Positions 1-5,807 of a stretch of DNA of 7,612 nt are shown here, piece by piece. Under the pieces are notes generated by a model that made no database searches, was not told the origin of the DNA, and saw only the letters and a list, made by a program, of their open reading frames with translations. Source of the DNA: Candidatus Bathyarchaeota archaeon (GTDB lineage: Archaea > Thermoproteota > Bathyarchaeia > Bathyarchaeales > WAQA01); assembly GCA_015520475.1 (NCBI GenBank), contig WAQA01000016.1, positions 1 through 7,612 of the forward strand. The letters run 5' to 3'. Position numbers and translations under genes: made by a program. Numbering within the stretch: position 1 is the first letter of the stretch; the number at the start of each line of letters is the position of its first letter.

Positions 1-129
1 GGATTCTATATAGTTTCTGATATGCATCAGTTGACACTTTTAAGAAAAATTATGAATGTTTCTCAATCAATTTTTTATTTGTTTCTTGTAAATATAGGGT
101 CCGTTAAGGGAAGGAAACGTGAGGAAGGG
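1..129 (+). promoter_or_regulatory. AT-rich upstream region of the urease operon, possible archaeal promoter
   Basis: This stretch is clearly richer in A and T than the genes that follow, and no convincing coding sequence lies in it. TATA-like candidates are CTATATAG (6-13), CTTTTAAG (36-43) and AAATATAG (90-97). The last would place a start of transcription about 26 bases downstream, near 118-122, giving a very short leader before the ATG at 130. A T-rich run at 71-85 could instead be an archaeal-type terminator for a gene to the left. No bacterial -35/-10 pair or clear inverted-repeat operator was seen. Which element is used cannot be decided by eye. Confidence 0.35.
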
Positions 130-1053
130 ATGGAGATCACAACCTTCTTTGAGGGTGTCTTGAAGGGTGTTGGTCAAGTGATGTTTATGGGATCACCGAT
201 CACGGGAATATTCTTCCTTTTAGGGATAGCGTGGTCTTCTAGGCGGTTGGCAGCTGCAGCCCTTCTAGGATCATCTGTTGGAGCCGCTGTCGGATTAATC
301 CTTGGCGCTCCAGAGGACATGATTACGTTCGGCCTCTTCGGATTTAACGGTGTGCTCTGCGCTGAGGCCCTATACGGAGTCTTCACAGAGGCTACTTGGG
401 GGAACCTGGCGTACTCATCTCTTGCCGCCGGAGTCTCAGCGGTTGTCTTCGCAGCCCTCATGAATCTCCTATCAGCCTATGATGTTCCAGCGTTAACCGC
501 CCCATTCGTCTTCACAACATGGATCTTCCTCTTCGCAGCTAAGGAGTTCAAGGCTATCCGCTGGAGAAGGCTTGATCCGCCTCCTGAAGAGGGAATGGAC
601 ATCTCCGAGTTCTTGAGGGCTGTCTTGAGGGGTGTTGGGCAGGTGATGTTCATCGATGATTGGGTTACAGGACTCATCTTCTGTGCAGGACTGTCCCTTG
701 GAACACTCTACTATAATCAGTTCCCATATTACCTTGCCGGTCCAGTAGCCTTGATGGGATCGTTATCTGGAACTTTAGCCGCCTACCTCCTCAAGGCCCC
801 GAAGGGCCAGGTGAGGCTTGGATTATTCGGCTTCAACGGCGTGTTGGCAGCCCTCGCTGTTGGAGGGGTCTTCATAGATCTCAGCCTCCCCAGCCTCTTC
901 TGGGCTGTACTCGCCGCTTCAATCTCATCGATCCTAACGGCGGCCCTGATGATACTGCTTAGGCCCTATGGAATCCCATCTCTGACTGCTCCCTTCGTCT
1001 TTACAACATGGATCTTCCTCTTCGGCTTGAAGCTCTTCACGTTTCCTTCTTGA
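130..1053 (+). CDS. Urea transporter (UT family channel)
   Basis: This is an integral membrane channel for passive urea uptake, placed first in the operon so that substrate entry is made together with urease. The 307-residue protein is close to the usual length of prokaryotic UT proteins. It consists of two homologous halves (about residues 1-155 and 156-307), as known for UT channels. Each half has GVGQVMF near its start (13-19, 168-174), GLFGFNGVL (68-76, 231-239) and the UT signature P-x-L-T-A-P-F followed by VFTTWIFLF (120-135, 283-298). Long hydrophobic segments fit about ten membrane helices. The frame is open back to 22, but ATG 130 is preferred: GAGG lies at 121-124 and the UT fold begins there. 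The upstream residues are AT-rich and not UT-like. The two halves are strikingly similar even in DNA (see findings). The next ORF begins 19 bases after its stop. Confidence 0.9.
   Translation: MEITTFFEGVLKGVGQVMFMGSPITGIFFLLGIAWSSRRLAAAALLGSSVGAAVGLILGAPEDMITFGLFGFNGVLCAEALYGVFTEATWGNLAYSSLAAGVSAVVFAALMNLLSAYDVPALTAPFVFTTWIFLFAAKEFKAIRWRRLDPPPEEGMDISEFLRAVLRGVGQVMFIDDWVTGLIFCAGLSLGTLYYNQFPYYLAGPVALMGSLSGTLAAYLLKAPKGQVRLGLFGFNGVLAALAVGGVFIDLSLPSLFWAVLAASISSILTAALMILLRPYGIPSLTAPFVFTTWIFLFGLKLFTFPS
154..653 (+). repeat. Internal direct repeat in the UT gene, 5' blocks (154-188 and 619-653)
   Basis: Positions 154-188 and 619-653 match at 30 of 35 bases by direct comparison. They are spaced by exactly 155 codons and encode the first conserved UT motif (VLKGVGQVMF and VLRGVGQVMF) in each half of the channel. 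The similarity belongs to the known internal duplication of UT proteins, but the DNA match is higher than would be expected for an old duplication. Confidence 0.7.
505..1024 (+). repeat. Internal direct repeat in the UT gene, 3' blocks (505-535 and 994-1024)
   Basis: Positions 505-535 and 994-1024 are identical at 30 of 31 bases; the only difference is C at 513 against T at 1002. Both encode FVFTTWIFLF after the UT signature. By contrast, the equally conserved GLFGFNGVL motif of the two halves differs at many synonymous positions, so the near-identity is local. Confidence 0.8.
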
Positions 1054-1063
1054 AATAATTGAT

Positions 1064-1071
1064 GGAGGTGA
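1064..1071 (+). promoter_or_regulatory. Very strong Shine-Dalgarno site of the ureA leader ORF
   Basis: GGAGGTGA at 1064-1071 is an extended match to the complement of the archaeal 16S rRNA 3' end. It stands 4 bases (from GGAGG) before ATG 1073 and 10 bases before ATG 1079. It is too far (48 bases) from the ureA ATG at 1117 to serve that gene directly. The similar site before ureC at 1791 also has 10 bases between GGAGG and its ATG. Confidence 0.6.
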
Positions 1072-1072
1072 G

Positions 1073-1120
1073 ATGTTGATGTTTAGGGTTCATATCGGTC
1101 TTGGGGGTGGGGGAGGATGA
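1073..1120 (+). CDS. Possible 15-codon leader ORF overlapping ureA
   Basis: From ATG 1073 (or ATG 1079, same frame) the reading frame gives MLMFRVHIGLGGGGG and stops at TGA 1118-1120. That stop overlaps the ureA start as ATGA, the standard arrangement for translational coupling. The ribosome binding site ahead of it is the strongest in the window together with that of ureC. The run of glycine codons coincides with the G-rich stretch that would act as ureA's own binding site, so the peptide sequence itself may be a by-product. I infer a coupling or control role in ureA translation. No homolog is recognised, and an unused fortuitous ORF remains possible. Confidence 0.4.
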   Translation: MLMFRVHIGLGGGGG

Positions 1121-1419
1121 AGCTCACCCCTAGGGAGATGGAGAAGCTCATGATCTCTGTTGCAGCTGAGGTTGCTAGGAGACGTAGGGCTAGAGGTTTG
1201 AGGTTGAACTATGTTGAGGCGATGGCTATCCTAGCCGACTACATCCTTGAAGGGGCTAGGGATGGAAGATCAGTTGCGGAGCTCATGGAGGGTGGAAGGA
1301 AGGTGTTGACGAAGGATGATGTCATGCCAGGGGTTCCAGAGATGATCCATATAATCCAGGTTGAAGCCACATTCCCAGATGGAACGAAGCTCGTAAGCAT
1401 CCATGACCCTATAGGGTGA
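1117..1419 (+). CDS. ureA: Urease subunit gamma (UreA)
   Basis: This is the small structural subunit of urease, packing against UreB and UreC in the trimer that hydrolyses urea to ammonia and carbamate in the cytoplasm. The 100 residues match the usual UreA length. Recognisable family segments are LTPRE (3-7), LNYVEA (30-35), the helix ending in the GARDGRSVAELM stretch (46-57), and the C-terminal HIIQVEATFPDGTKLV (78-93) followed by HDPI (96-99). The ATG at 1117 is the only possible start: an in-frame TAG at 1084-1086 lies upstream with no other start codon after it. A GGGGGTGG stretch (1103-1110) can serve as binding site. The start overlaps the stop of a small leader ORF (ATGA), and ureB follows after 3 bases. 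Confidence 0.97.
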   Translation: MKLTPREMEKLMISVAAEVARRRRARGLRLNYVEAMAILADYILEGARDGRSVAELMEGGRKVLTKDDVMPGVPEMIHIIQVEATFPDGTKLVSIHDPIG

Positions 1420-1422
1420 ACT

Positions 1423-1791
1423 ATGATGGTTGGCGAAGTAATAATCAGGGATGAACCGATAATCTGCTTCCCTAAGAGGAGGACTGTGAAGATAAAGGTG
1501 AAGAATACAGGTGACAGACCTATCCAGATAGGATCCCACTTCCACTTCTTCGAGGTGAACAGGGCGCTTGAATTCGACAGGGAGAAGGCGTACGGTATGA
1601 AACTGAATATTCCAGCGGGGACAGCCGTTAGGATCGAGCCTGGAGACACAAGGGAGCTTGAACTCGTAGAGATTGGAGGGATGAAGAGGATCATAGGATT
1701 CAACGGCCTCGTCATGGGAGGTGTTAGGGGGAGATGGGTGAGGAAGGAAGCCCTTAAGAGGGCGAGGGAGCTGGGATTCAAAGGAGCATAG
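1423..1791 (+). CDS. ureB: Urease subunit beta (UreB)
   Basis: This is the second structural subunit of urease. In bacterial enzymes it forms part of the surface around the active site and helps docking of the UreD-containing maturation complex. The 122 residues fit a separate UreB, not a fused UreAB as in Helicobacter. Clear family motifs are VKNTGDRPIQIGSHFHFFEV (26-45), IPAGTAVRIEPGD (63-75), IIGFNGLVMG (90-99) and the basic C-terminal helix RKEALKRARELGF (107-119). Two adjacent ATG codons, 1423 and 1426, could both start it; GGGTGA (1414-1419) overlapping the ureA stop is the likely binding site. The final TAG shares its G with the binding site of ureC, so the two genes are tightly joined. 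Confidence 0.97.
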   Translation: MMVGEVIIRDEPIICFPKRRTVKIKVKNTGDRPIQIGSHFHFFEVNRALEFDREKAYGMKLNIPAGTAVRIEPGDTRELELVEIGGMKRIIGFNGLVMGGVRGRWVRKEALKRARELGFKGA

Positions 1792-1797
1792 GAGGTG
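1791..1797 (+). promoter_or_regulatory. Strong Shine-Dalgarno site of ureC
   Basis: GGAGGTG at 1791-1797 begins on the last base of the ureB stop codon and has 10 bases between GGAGG and the ureC ATG at 1806. The full context GGAGGTGAATGTTAGATG closely resembles GGAGGTGAGATGTTGATG before the ureA leader. An extra out-of-frame ATG at 1799 opens only a five-codon frame. Confidence 0.7.
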
Positions 1798-1805
1798 AAT
1801 GTTAG

Positions 1806-3527
1806 ATGCCGCTTAAACTGTCGAGAAGGGAATATACGGATCTGTACGGTCCAACAGTAGGGGACAAGATTAGACTGGCGGACACGGAGCTCTTCATAGA
1901 GGTTGAGAGGGACCTGATCACTTATGGGGATGAACTGGTCTTCGGCGGAGGGAAGACCGTTAGGGATGGGATGGGTCAGACTCCCGGAATCAGGAGCTCT
2001 GAGGGGGCCCTCGACCATGTCATAACGAACGTCGTCATATTCGATCCTATCCTCGGAGTATTGAAGGCTGACATAGGGATAAAGGATGGATTGATAGTGG
2101 GGATAGGGAAGGCAGGCAACCCATTCACCATGGACGGAGTCTCAGACAATATGGTTGTAGGATCATGCACCGAAGTCACTGCTGGGGAGCATCTAATCGC
2201 AACTCCAGGGGGAATAGACACTCACATCCATATGATCTCGCCTCAGCAGGCCTATGAGGCGATCAGCAATGGAATAACAACCTTTATAGGCGGTGGAACT
2301 GGACCTGCTGATGGAACGAACGCTACAACATGCACTCCAGGCCCATGGAACATCCAGAGGATGATGCAGGCCGTCGAGGATATACCGTTGAACTGGGGAT
2401 TCCTTGGGAAGGGGAATGAGAGCGCTCCAGGCCCATTGGAGGAGCAGATTGAGGCTGGAGCATGCGGCTTAAAGCTCCATGAGGACTGGGGAACAACCCC
2501 TGCAGCCATCGACAACTGCCTGGACGTAGCCGATAAATATGATGTTCAAGTCGCCATCCACACTGACACATTGAATGAGGCTGGATACGTTGAGGATACG
2601 ATCAACGCTATAAATGGGAGGACAATCCATACATACCATACTGAGGGGGCGGGTGGAGGACACGCTCCAGACATAATGAAGGTGGCAGGTGAACCGAACG
2701 TCCTCCCATCATCAACCAATCCTACCAGACCATACACTGTGAACACGATTGATGAGCATCTTGACATGCTGATGGTCTGCCACCACCTGAACCCATCTAT
2801 ACCTGAGGATGTCGCCTTTGCAGAGTCAAGGATCAGGGCGGAGACGATAGCGGCTGAGGATGTCCTCCATGATATAGGAGCCATAAGCATGTACTCATCC
2901 GACAGTCAGGCGATGGGTAGATGCGGCGAGGTTATAACGAGATGCTGGCAGACAGCTGATAAGATGAAGAGGATGAGGGGACGCTTAAAGGAGGAGAGGG
3001 GAGAGAATGATAATGTTAGATGCTTAAGGTACCTGGCGAAGTACACGATAAACCCTGCGATAACACATGGAATCTCAGATTATGTAGGCTCATTGGAGCC
3101 TGGAAAGATAGCTGATATAGTCCTCTGGGACCCGAAGTTCTTCGGTGTAAAGCCTAAGATGGTCTTCAAGGGAGGATTCATAGCATGGGCTCTGATGGGG
3201 GATCCAAACGCTTCCATACCGACGCCTGAACCTGTCCTTTATAGGCCGATGTTCGGGGCTTTAGGGAAGGCTGTGAAGAGGACATGCTTCACCTTCGTCT
3301 CCCAAGCAGCCATAGAGAATGGGGTTCCGGAGAAGCTCGGCTTGGAGAGAACATGCCTCCCAGTCAGAAGATGCAGGAGCATAACGAAGAAGAGTATGAT
3401 CCTGAATGACAGGACACCTAAGATCGAGATAGACCCTGAAACATACGAGGTTACAGTTGACGGTGAGATAGCGACTGTTAAGCCTGCTGAGAAGCTCTCC
3501 CTGACACAGCTATACTACCTTTACTGA
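1806..3527 (+). CDS. ureC: Urease subunit alpha (UreC), catalytic
   Basis: This is the catalytic subunit of nickel urease (EC 3.5.1.5), an amidohydrolase-fold enzyme. At 573 residues it matches the family. Every active-site residue known from Klebsiella urease is present with a constant offset of +6: nickel ligands His140 and His142 (THIHM), carbamylated Lys223 and His225 (GLKLHEDWG), His252 (AIHTDTLNE), His278 (YHTEGAGGGHAPD), the flap Cys325-His326 (MVCHHL), Arg342 and Asp366 (SSDSQAMGR). The N-terminal YGPTVGDKIRLADT (14-27) and the aromatic C-terminal YYLY (570-573) are typical. The ATG is set by a strong binding site. The enzyme should therefore be active once nickel is loaded by UreDEFG. 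The next ORF starts 5 bases downstream, so ureC is not the end of the transcript. Confidence 0.99.
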   Translation: MPLKLSRREYTDLYGPTVGDKIRLADTELFIEVERDLITYGDELVFGGGKTVRDGMGQTPGIRSSEGALDHVITNVVIFDPILGVLKADIGIKDGLIVGIGKAGNPFTMDGVSDNMVVGSCTEVTAGEHLIATPGGIDTHIHMISPQQAYEAISNGITTFIGGGTGPADGTNATTCTPGPWNIQRMMQAVEDIPLNWGFLGKGNESAPGPLEEQIEAGACGLKLHEDWGTTPAAIDNCLDVADKYDVQVAIHTDTLNEAGYVEDTINAINGRTIHTYHTEGAGGGHAPDIMKVAGEPNVLPSSTNPTRPYTVNTIDEHLDMLMVCHHLNPSIPEDVAFAESRIRAETIAAEDVLHDIGAISMYSSDSQAMGRCGEVITRCWQTADKMKRMRGRLKEERGENDNVRCLRYLAKYTINPAITHGISDYVGSLEPGKIADIVLWDPKFFGVKPKMVFKGGFIAWALMGDPNASIPTPEPVLYRPMFGALGKAVKRTCFTFVSQAAIENGVPEKLGLERTCLPVRRCRSITKKSMILNDRTPKIEIDPETYEVTVDGEIATVKPAEKLSLTQLYYLY

Positions 3528-3532
3528 AAGGT

Positions 3533-3904
3533 ATGGACGGATTGAACTTGATAATCCGCCACGTCACAGACCTCAGAAACGTCGATGAAGAGTTATGGGT
3601 TATAGATCCCATAAGGGCGCGGCACTGCCTCGTAAAGGACAGGAGAATCCACAGCCTCTCAGGAAATATAGATCCATTGACACACCTCAACCTCGACTAT
3701 CCATATCATAGGATGACGACATGTATAATCGCTGAGGACTGCCGCTGCGGATCAAAAATCCTCTTCGACGAGGCGGGATTCTTAATTGCAAGGGTTAAAC
3801 CGGAAGCATACAGGCATCTGGGAACAGTTGACCTAACAAGGAGAATCCTGGATATGCGTGAAGCATTCCATAGGCTCAGGAGGGAGAGGGAGAGACGCCG
3901 CTGA
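3533..3904 (+). CDS. Uncharacterised Cys/His-rich protein between ureC and ureE
   Basis: I do not recognise this 123-residue protein. It begins 5 bases after ureC and its TGA (3902-3904) overlaps the proposed CTG start of ureE, so it is embedded in the urease operon and its codon use resembles its neighbours. It has four cysteines (32, 64, 70, 72) and seven histidines (10, 31, 40, 51, 59, 95, 113), including an adjacent His31-Cys32 pair and a C-x5-C-x-C cluster (TTCIIAEDCRCGSK, 62-75). There is no signal peptide or membrane segment. The C-terminal 20 or so residues are a strongly basic helix rich in Arg (RRERERRR at the end). The position and the possible metal ligands suggest a role in nickel handling or urease maturation, but this is inference only. 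The start ATG 3533 has a close GAAAGG just upstream; TTG 3542 is an alternative. Confidence 0.8.
   Translation: MDGLNLIIRHVTDLRNVDEELWVIDPIRARHCLVKDRRIHSLSGNIDPLTHLNLDYPYHRMTTCIIAEDCRCGSKILFDEAGFLIARVKPEAYRHLGTVDLTRRILDMREAFHRLRRERERRR
3888..3892 (+). promoter_or_regulatory. Shine-Dalgarno site supporting the CTG start of ureE
   Basis: GGGAG at 3888-3892, within a longer purine run GGGAGAGGGAGAG (3880-3892 region), lies 8 bases before CTG 3901. No comparable site lies before TTG 3946 or ATG 3949, whose upstream bases are ACGGATCCAGAT. This spacing favours the upstream start. Confidence 0.55.
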
Positions 3905-4428
3905 AAGCCCTAAAGATAATTGGAAACGTCAATACGGATCCAGATTTGATGAGGAGATATAAGCGTCTCTCAATCGAGGGTAGGGTTGACGTCTTAAGGA
4001 TTACGAGGAGAGAAGCTATGATCGCAAGGTTCAGGAGGAGAACATTGAATGGAAGAGATGTAATCGTGGATATGGAGAGGGGTGTAACGCTGCATCATGG
4101 AGACGTCCTAAGCCTTGAAGCCTCATCAGCCGAGGAGGAGATCCTAATAGTCGAGATAATACCTGAGGAGGCTGTGAAGATCAATGTTAAGGCTGACCTT
4201 CCATTGGAGGAGCAGGTGGAGGCTGCTCTGAGGCTTGGATACGCCCTCGGAAACATGCATCTACCAGTCTCCATCCAGGGGAGGACTCTATGGACACCTG
4301 CAGAGGAGAGGAAAGAATTGATTATGAATGTAGCCTCAGAGATAGGAGGCCTCAACGTTGAGGTTGAGAGGATGAGGATTGAACCATACATGATCCAACA
4401 TGATCATGAGGGGGATCATCAGCATTGA
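3901..4428 (+). CDS. ureE: Urease accessory protein UreE, nickel chaperone
   Basis: UreE binds nickel and hands it to UreG for insertion into urease. Read from CTG 3901 the protein has 175 residues and begins LKALKIIGNVN, matching the N-terminal KIVG/IGN-type strand of known UreE proteins. Starting at TTG 3946 or ATG 3949 would remove this strand. No ATG, GTG or TTG occurs between the in-frame TAG (3871-3873) and 3946, and a good binding site precedes 3901. Later features are the RFRRRTLNGRDVIVD strand (44-58), GVTLHHGDVL (61-70) and GNMH (117-120), where His120 corresponds to the conserved nickel-binding His of the usual GNRH motif. A short C-terminal tail carries His167, His169, His173 and His175. 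The CTG overlaps the stop of the preceding gene as CTGA, and its own stop overlaps ureF as TTGA. Identity is firm; the start is a strong inference. Confidence 0.9.
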   Translation: MKALKIIGNVNTDPDLMRRYKRLSIEGRVDVLRITRREAMIARFRRRTLNGRDVIVDMERGVTLHHGDVLSLEASSAEEEILIVEIIPEEAVKINVKADLPLEEQVEAALRLGYALGNMHLPVSIQGRTLWTPAEERKELIMNVASEIGGLNVEVERMRIEPYMIQHDHEGDHQH

Positions 4429-5129
4429 ATGGGAAGGCTGAGGAGTGGTTCCTGACAGCCCTACAAATATCAGACTCATTCTTCCCTGTGGGAGCCTACG
4501 CCGTCACATATGGAATGGAAACATTCGTCCAGCAGGGATTCATGGGGAGGAATGGAGAGCCAACCCTCACAGAACTCCTCGAAGCCTACCTAAGATTCCA
4601 GATAGGCCCATTAGATCTTGTGGCGATGATGAACAGCTACAGGATTTCAGGGGAGGGCAGCATCAAAGAACTCGTCAAGATAGATAGGATGCTATACGCC
4701 ATGAAGCTCGTGGAGGAGTCAAGGGAGACCAGTACGGGGATGAGGAGGAACATGATCAAGGCGATATCCATGATCACCTCGAACAGTCTCCTAGAAGATT
4801 TTTTGAGGGCTGTTGAGGAGGGGGAGACGCCTGGAAACTACGCTGTCGCCTATGGCTTAGCAGCATATCTCCTCCACATCCCATTGGTTCCAGCAGCCCA
4901 GTCGATGCTCTACTCCTTCACGGCTGGGATGCTGGGAGCCTCGATCAGGCTTGGAGTAACGGATCATCTCAGGGCGCAGAGGATCCTCCATAAAATGAAG
5001 GGGGTAATCATCGAGGTTGTAGAGGAGAACCTTGAGAGGAGAGTTGAGGAGATGGATGCCTTCTCACCGATGATAGATATTGCAGGCTTAATCCATAAGA
5101 GGCTTGAGACCCGCATGTTCATAAGTTAA
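4425..5129 (+). CDS. ureF: Urease accessory protein UreF
   Basis: UreF is an all-helical maturation factor that bridges UreD and UreG on apo-urease and is thought to control GTP-dependent nickel insertion. The 234 residues agree with the family. Family segments include QISDSFFPVGAYAVTYGMET (14-33), QIGPLDLVAM (59-68), ESRETSTGMRR (98-108), NYAVAYGLAAYLLHIPL (138-154) and a C-terminal FSPMIDIAGLIHKRLETRMF (213-232), all in the expected order. The start is TTG at 4425, sharing bases with the ureE stop (TTGA), so translation is probably coupled to ureE. A G-rich run at 4410-4414 may act as binding site, though it is 10-11 bases away. No in-frame ATG lies nearby upstream. Confidence 0.95.
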   Translation: MNGKAEEWFLTALQISDSFFPVGAYAVTYGMETFVQQGFMGRNGEPTLTELLEAYLRFQIGPLDLVAMMNSYRISGEGSIKELVKIDRMLYAMKLVEESRETSTGMRRNMIKAISMITSNSLLEDFLRAVEEGETPGNYAVAYGLAAYLLHIPLVPAAQSMLYSFTAGMLGASIRLGVTDHLRAQRILHKMKGVIIEVVEENLERRVEEMDAFSPMIDIAGLIHKRLETRMFIS

Positions 5130-5134
5130 GGGGG

Positions 5135-5797
5135 ATGAAGGATTTGAAGCGTAGGATTCCAAGGGTAGGTGTTGGAGGGCCGGTTGGATGCGGTAAGACC
5201 GCCCTGATAGAGGTTATAGCCCCTAAACTCGTCGAGATAGGCTATAAGGTTGGAATAATAACCAATGATATAGTCACTAGGGAGGATGCTGAGAGGATCC
5301 GGAGGAGACTTAAAGGTGTAATCCCTGAGGATCTGATAGTCGGCGTTGAGACTGGAGGATGCCCCCACACAGCCGTTAGGGAGGACCCATCAATAAACAT
5401 AAATGCTGTTGAGAGGATGGAGGCTGAACATCCAGAACTCGACATAATCATAATCGAGAGTGGAGGTGACAATCTAACCTTAACCTTCAGCTCAGCCTTG
5501 GTTGACTACTTCATATATATGGTGGATGTGACTGAGGGGGACAAGATAATCAGGAAGGATGGGCTTGGAATAACACAGTCAGATCTCCTATTAATAAATA
5601 AGGTTGATCTGGCGCCGTACGTTGCAACGACGCTTGAGGAATCGAGAACTCCACATGCTGATCTTGAGTTGATGAGGAGGGATGCTGAGAGGATCAGGGA
5701 TGGGAAACCCTTCATCTTCACTGACTGCAGATCCCTGAAGGGGATAGATGAGGTTCTGAAGCATATAAGAAGGGATGTTCTCTTCGAGGATATTTAG
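5135..5797 (+). CDS. ureG: Urease accessory GTPase UreG
   Basis: UreG is the SIMIBI-class GTPase that supplies energy and carries nickel during urease maturation, closely related to HypB. The 220 residues contain a P-loop GPVGCGKT (15-22), NDIVTREDAE (44-53), the invariant metal-binding Cys-Pro-His in GGCPHTAVRED (74-84), ESGGDN (108-113) and the guanine-specificity motif NKVD (155-158). All are in family order and the protein is full length. The P-loop has Cys19 where Ser is usual. The ATG 5135 sits directly behind a GGGGG run with no spacer; TTG 5144, nine bases after that run, is an equally good start and would remove three residues. ureF ends 5 bases before, and ureD begins 10 bases after. 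Confidence 0.97.
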   Translation: MKDLKRRIPRVGVGGPVGCGKTALIEVIAPKLVEIGYKVGIITNDIVTREDAERIRRRLKGVIPEDLIVGVETGGCPHTAVREDPSININAVERMEAEHPELDIIIIESGGDNLTLTFSSALVDYFIYMVDVTEGDKIIRKDGLGITQSDLLLINKVDLAPYVATTLEESRTPHADLELMRRDAERIRDGKPFIFTDCRSLKGIDEVLKHIRRDVLFEDI

Positions 5798-5807
5798 AGG
5801 ATAAGCC

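Noticed and set aside
22..129. 36-residue upstream extension of the urea transporter from ATG 22
   Set aside because: It is AT-rich, has no ribosome binding site, and UT proteins normally begin near the segment starting at 130, which has GAGG at 121.
595..1053. Separate translation of the second half of the urea channel from ATG 595
   Set aside because: The purine-rich GAGGG ends only one base before the ATG, too close for a normal binding site, and the two halves are continuous as in all UT channels.
1799..1816. Five-codon frame (MLDAA) beginning just before ureC
   Set aside because: Its ATG is only three bases from GGAGG and the frame ends inside ureC; the ureC ATG at 1806 is the conserved start.
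1239..2018. Open frame of 259 codons on the minus strand
   Set aside because: It lies opposite ureA, ureB and ureC, which are certain genes; its composition (Ser/Pro/Ile rich, no motif) is that of an antisense shadow.
3946..3951. TTG 3946 or ATG 3949 as the start of ureE
   Set aside because: No binding site precedes them and they would delete the conserved N-terminal strand of UreE, which is intact in frame from CTG 3901. They remain possible fallback starts.
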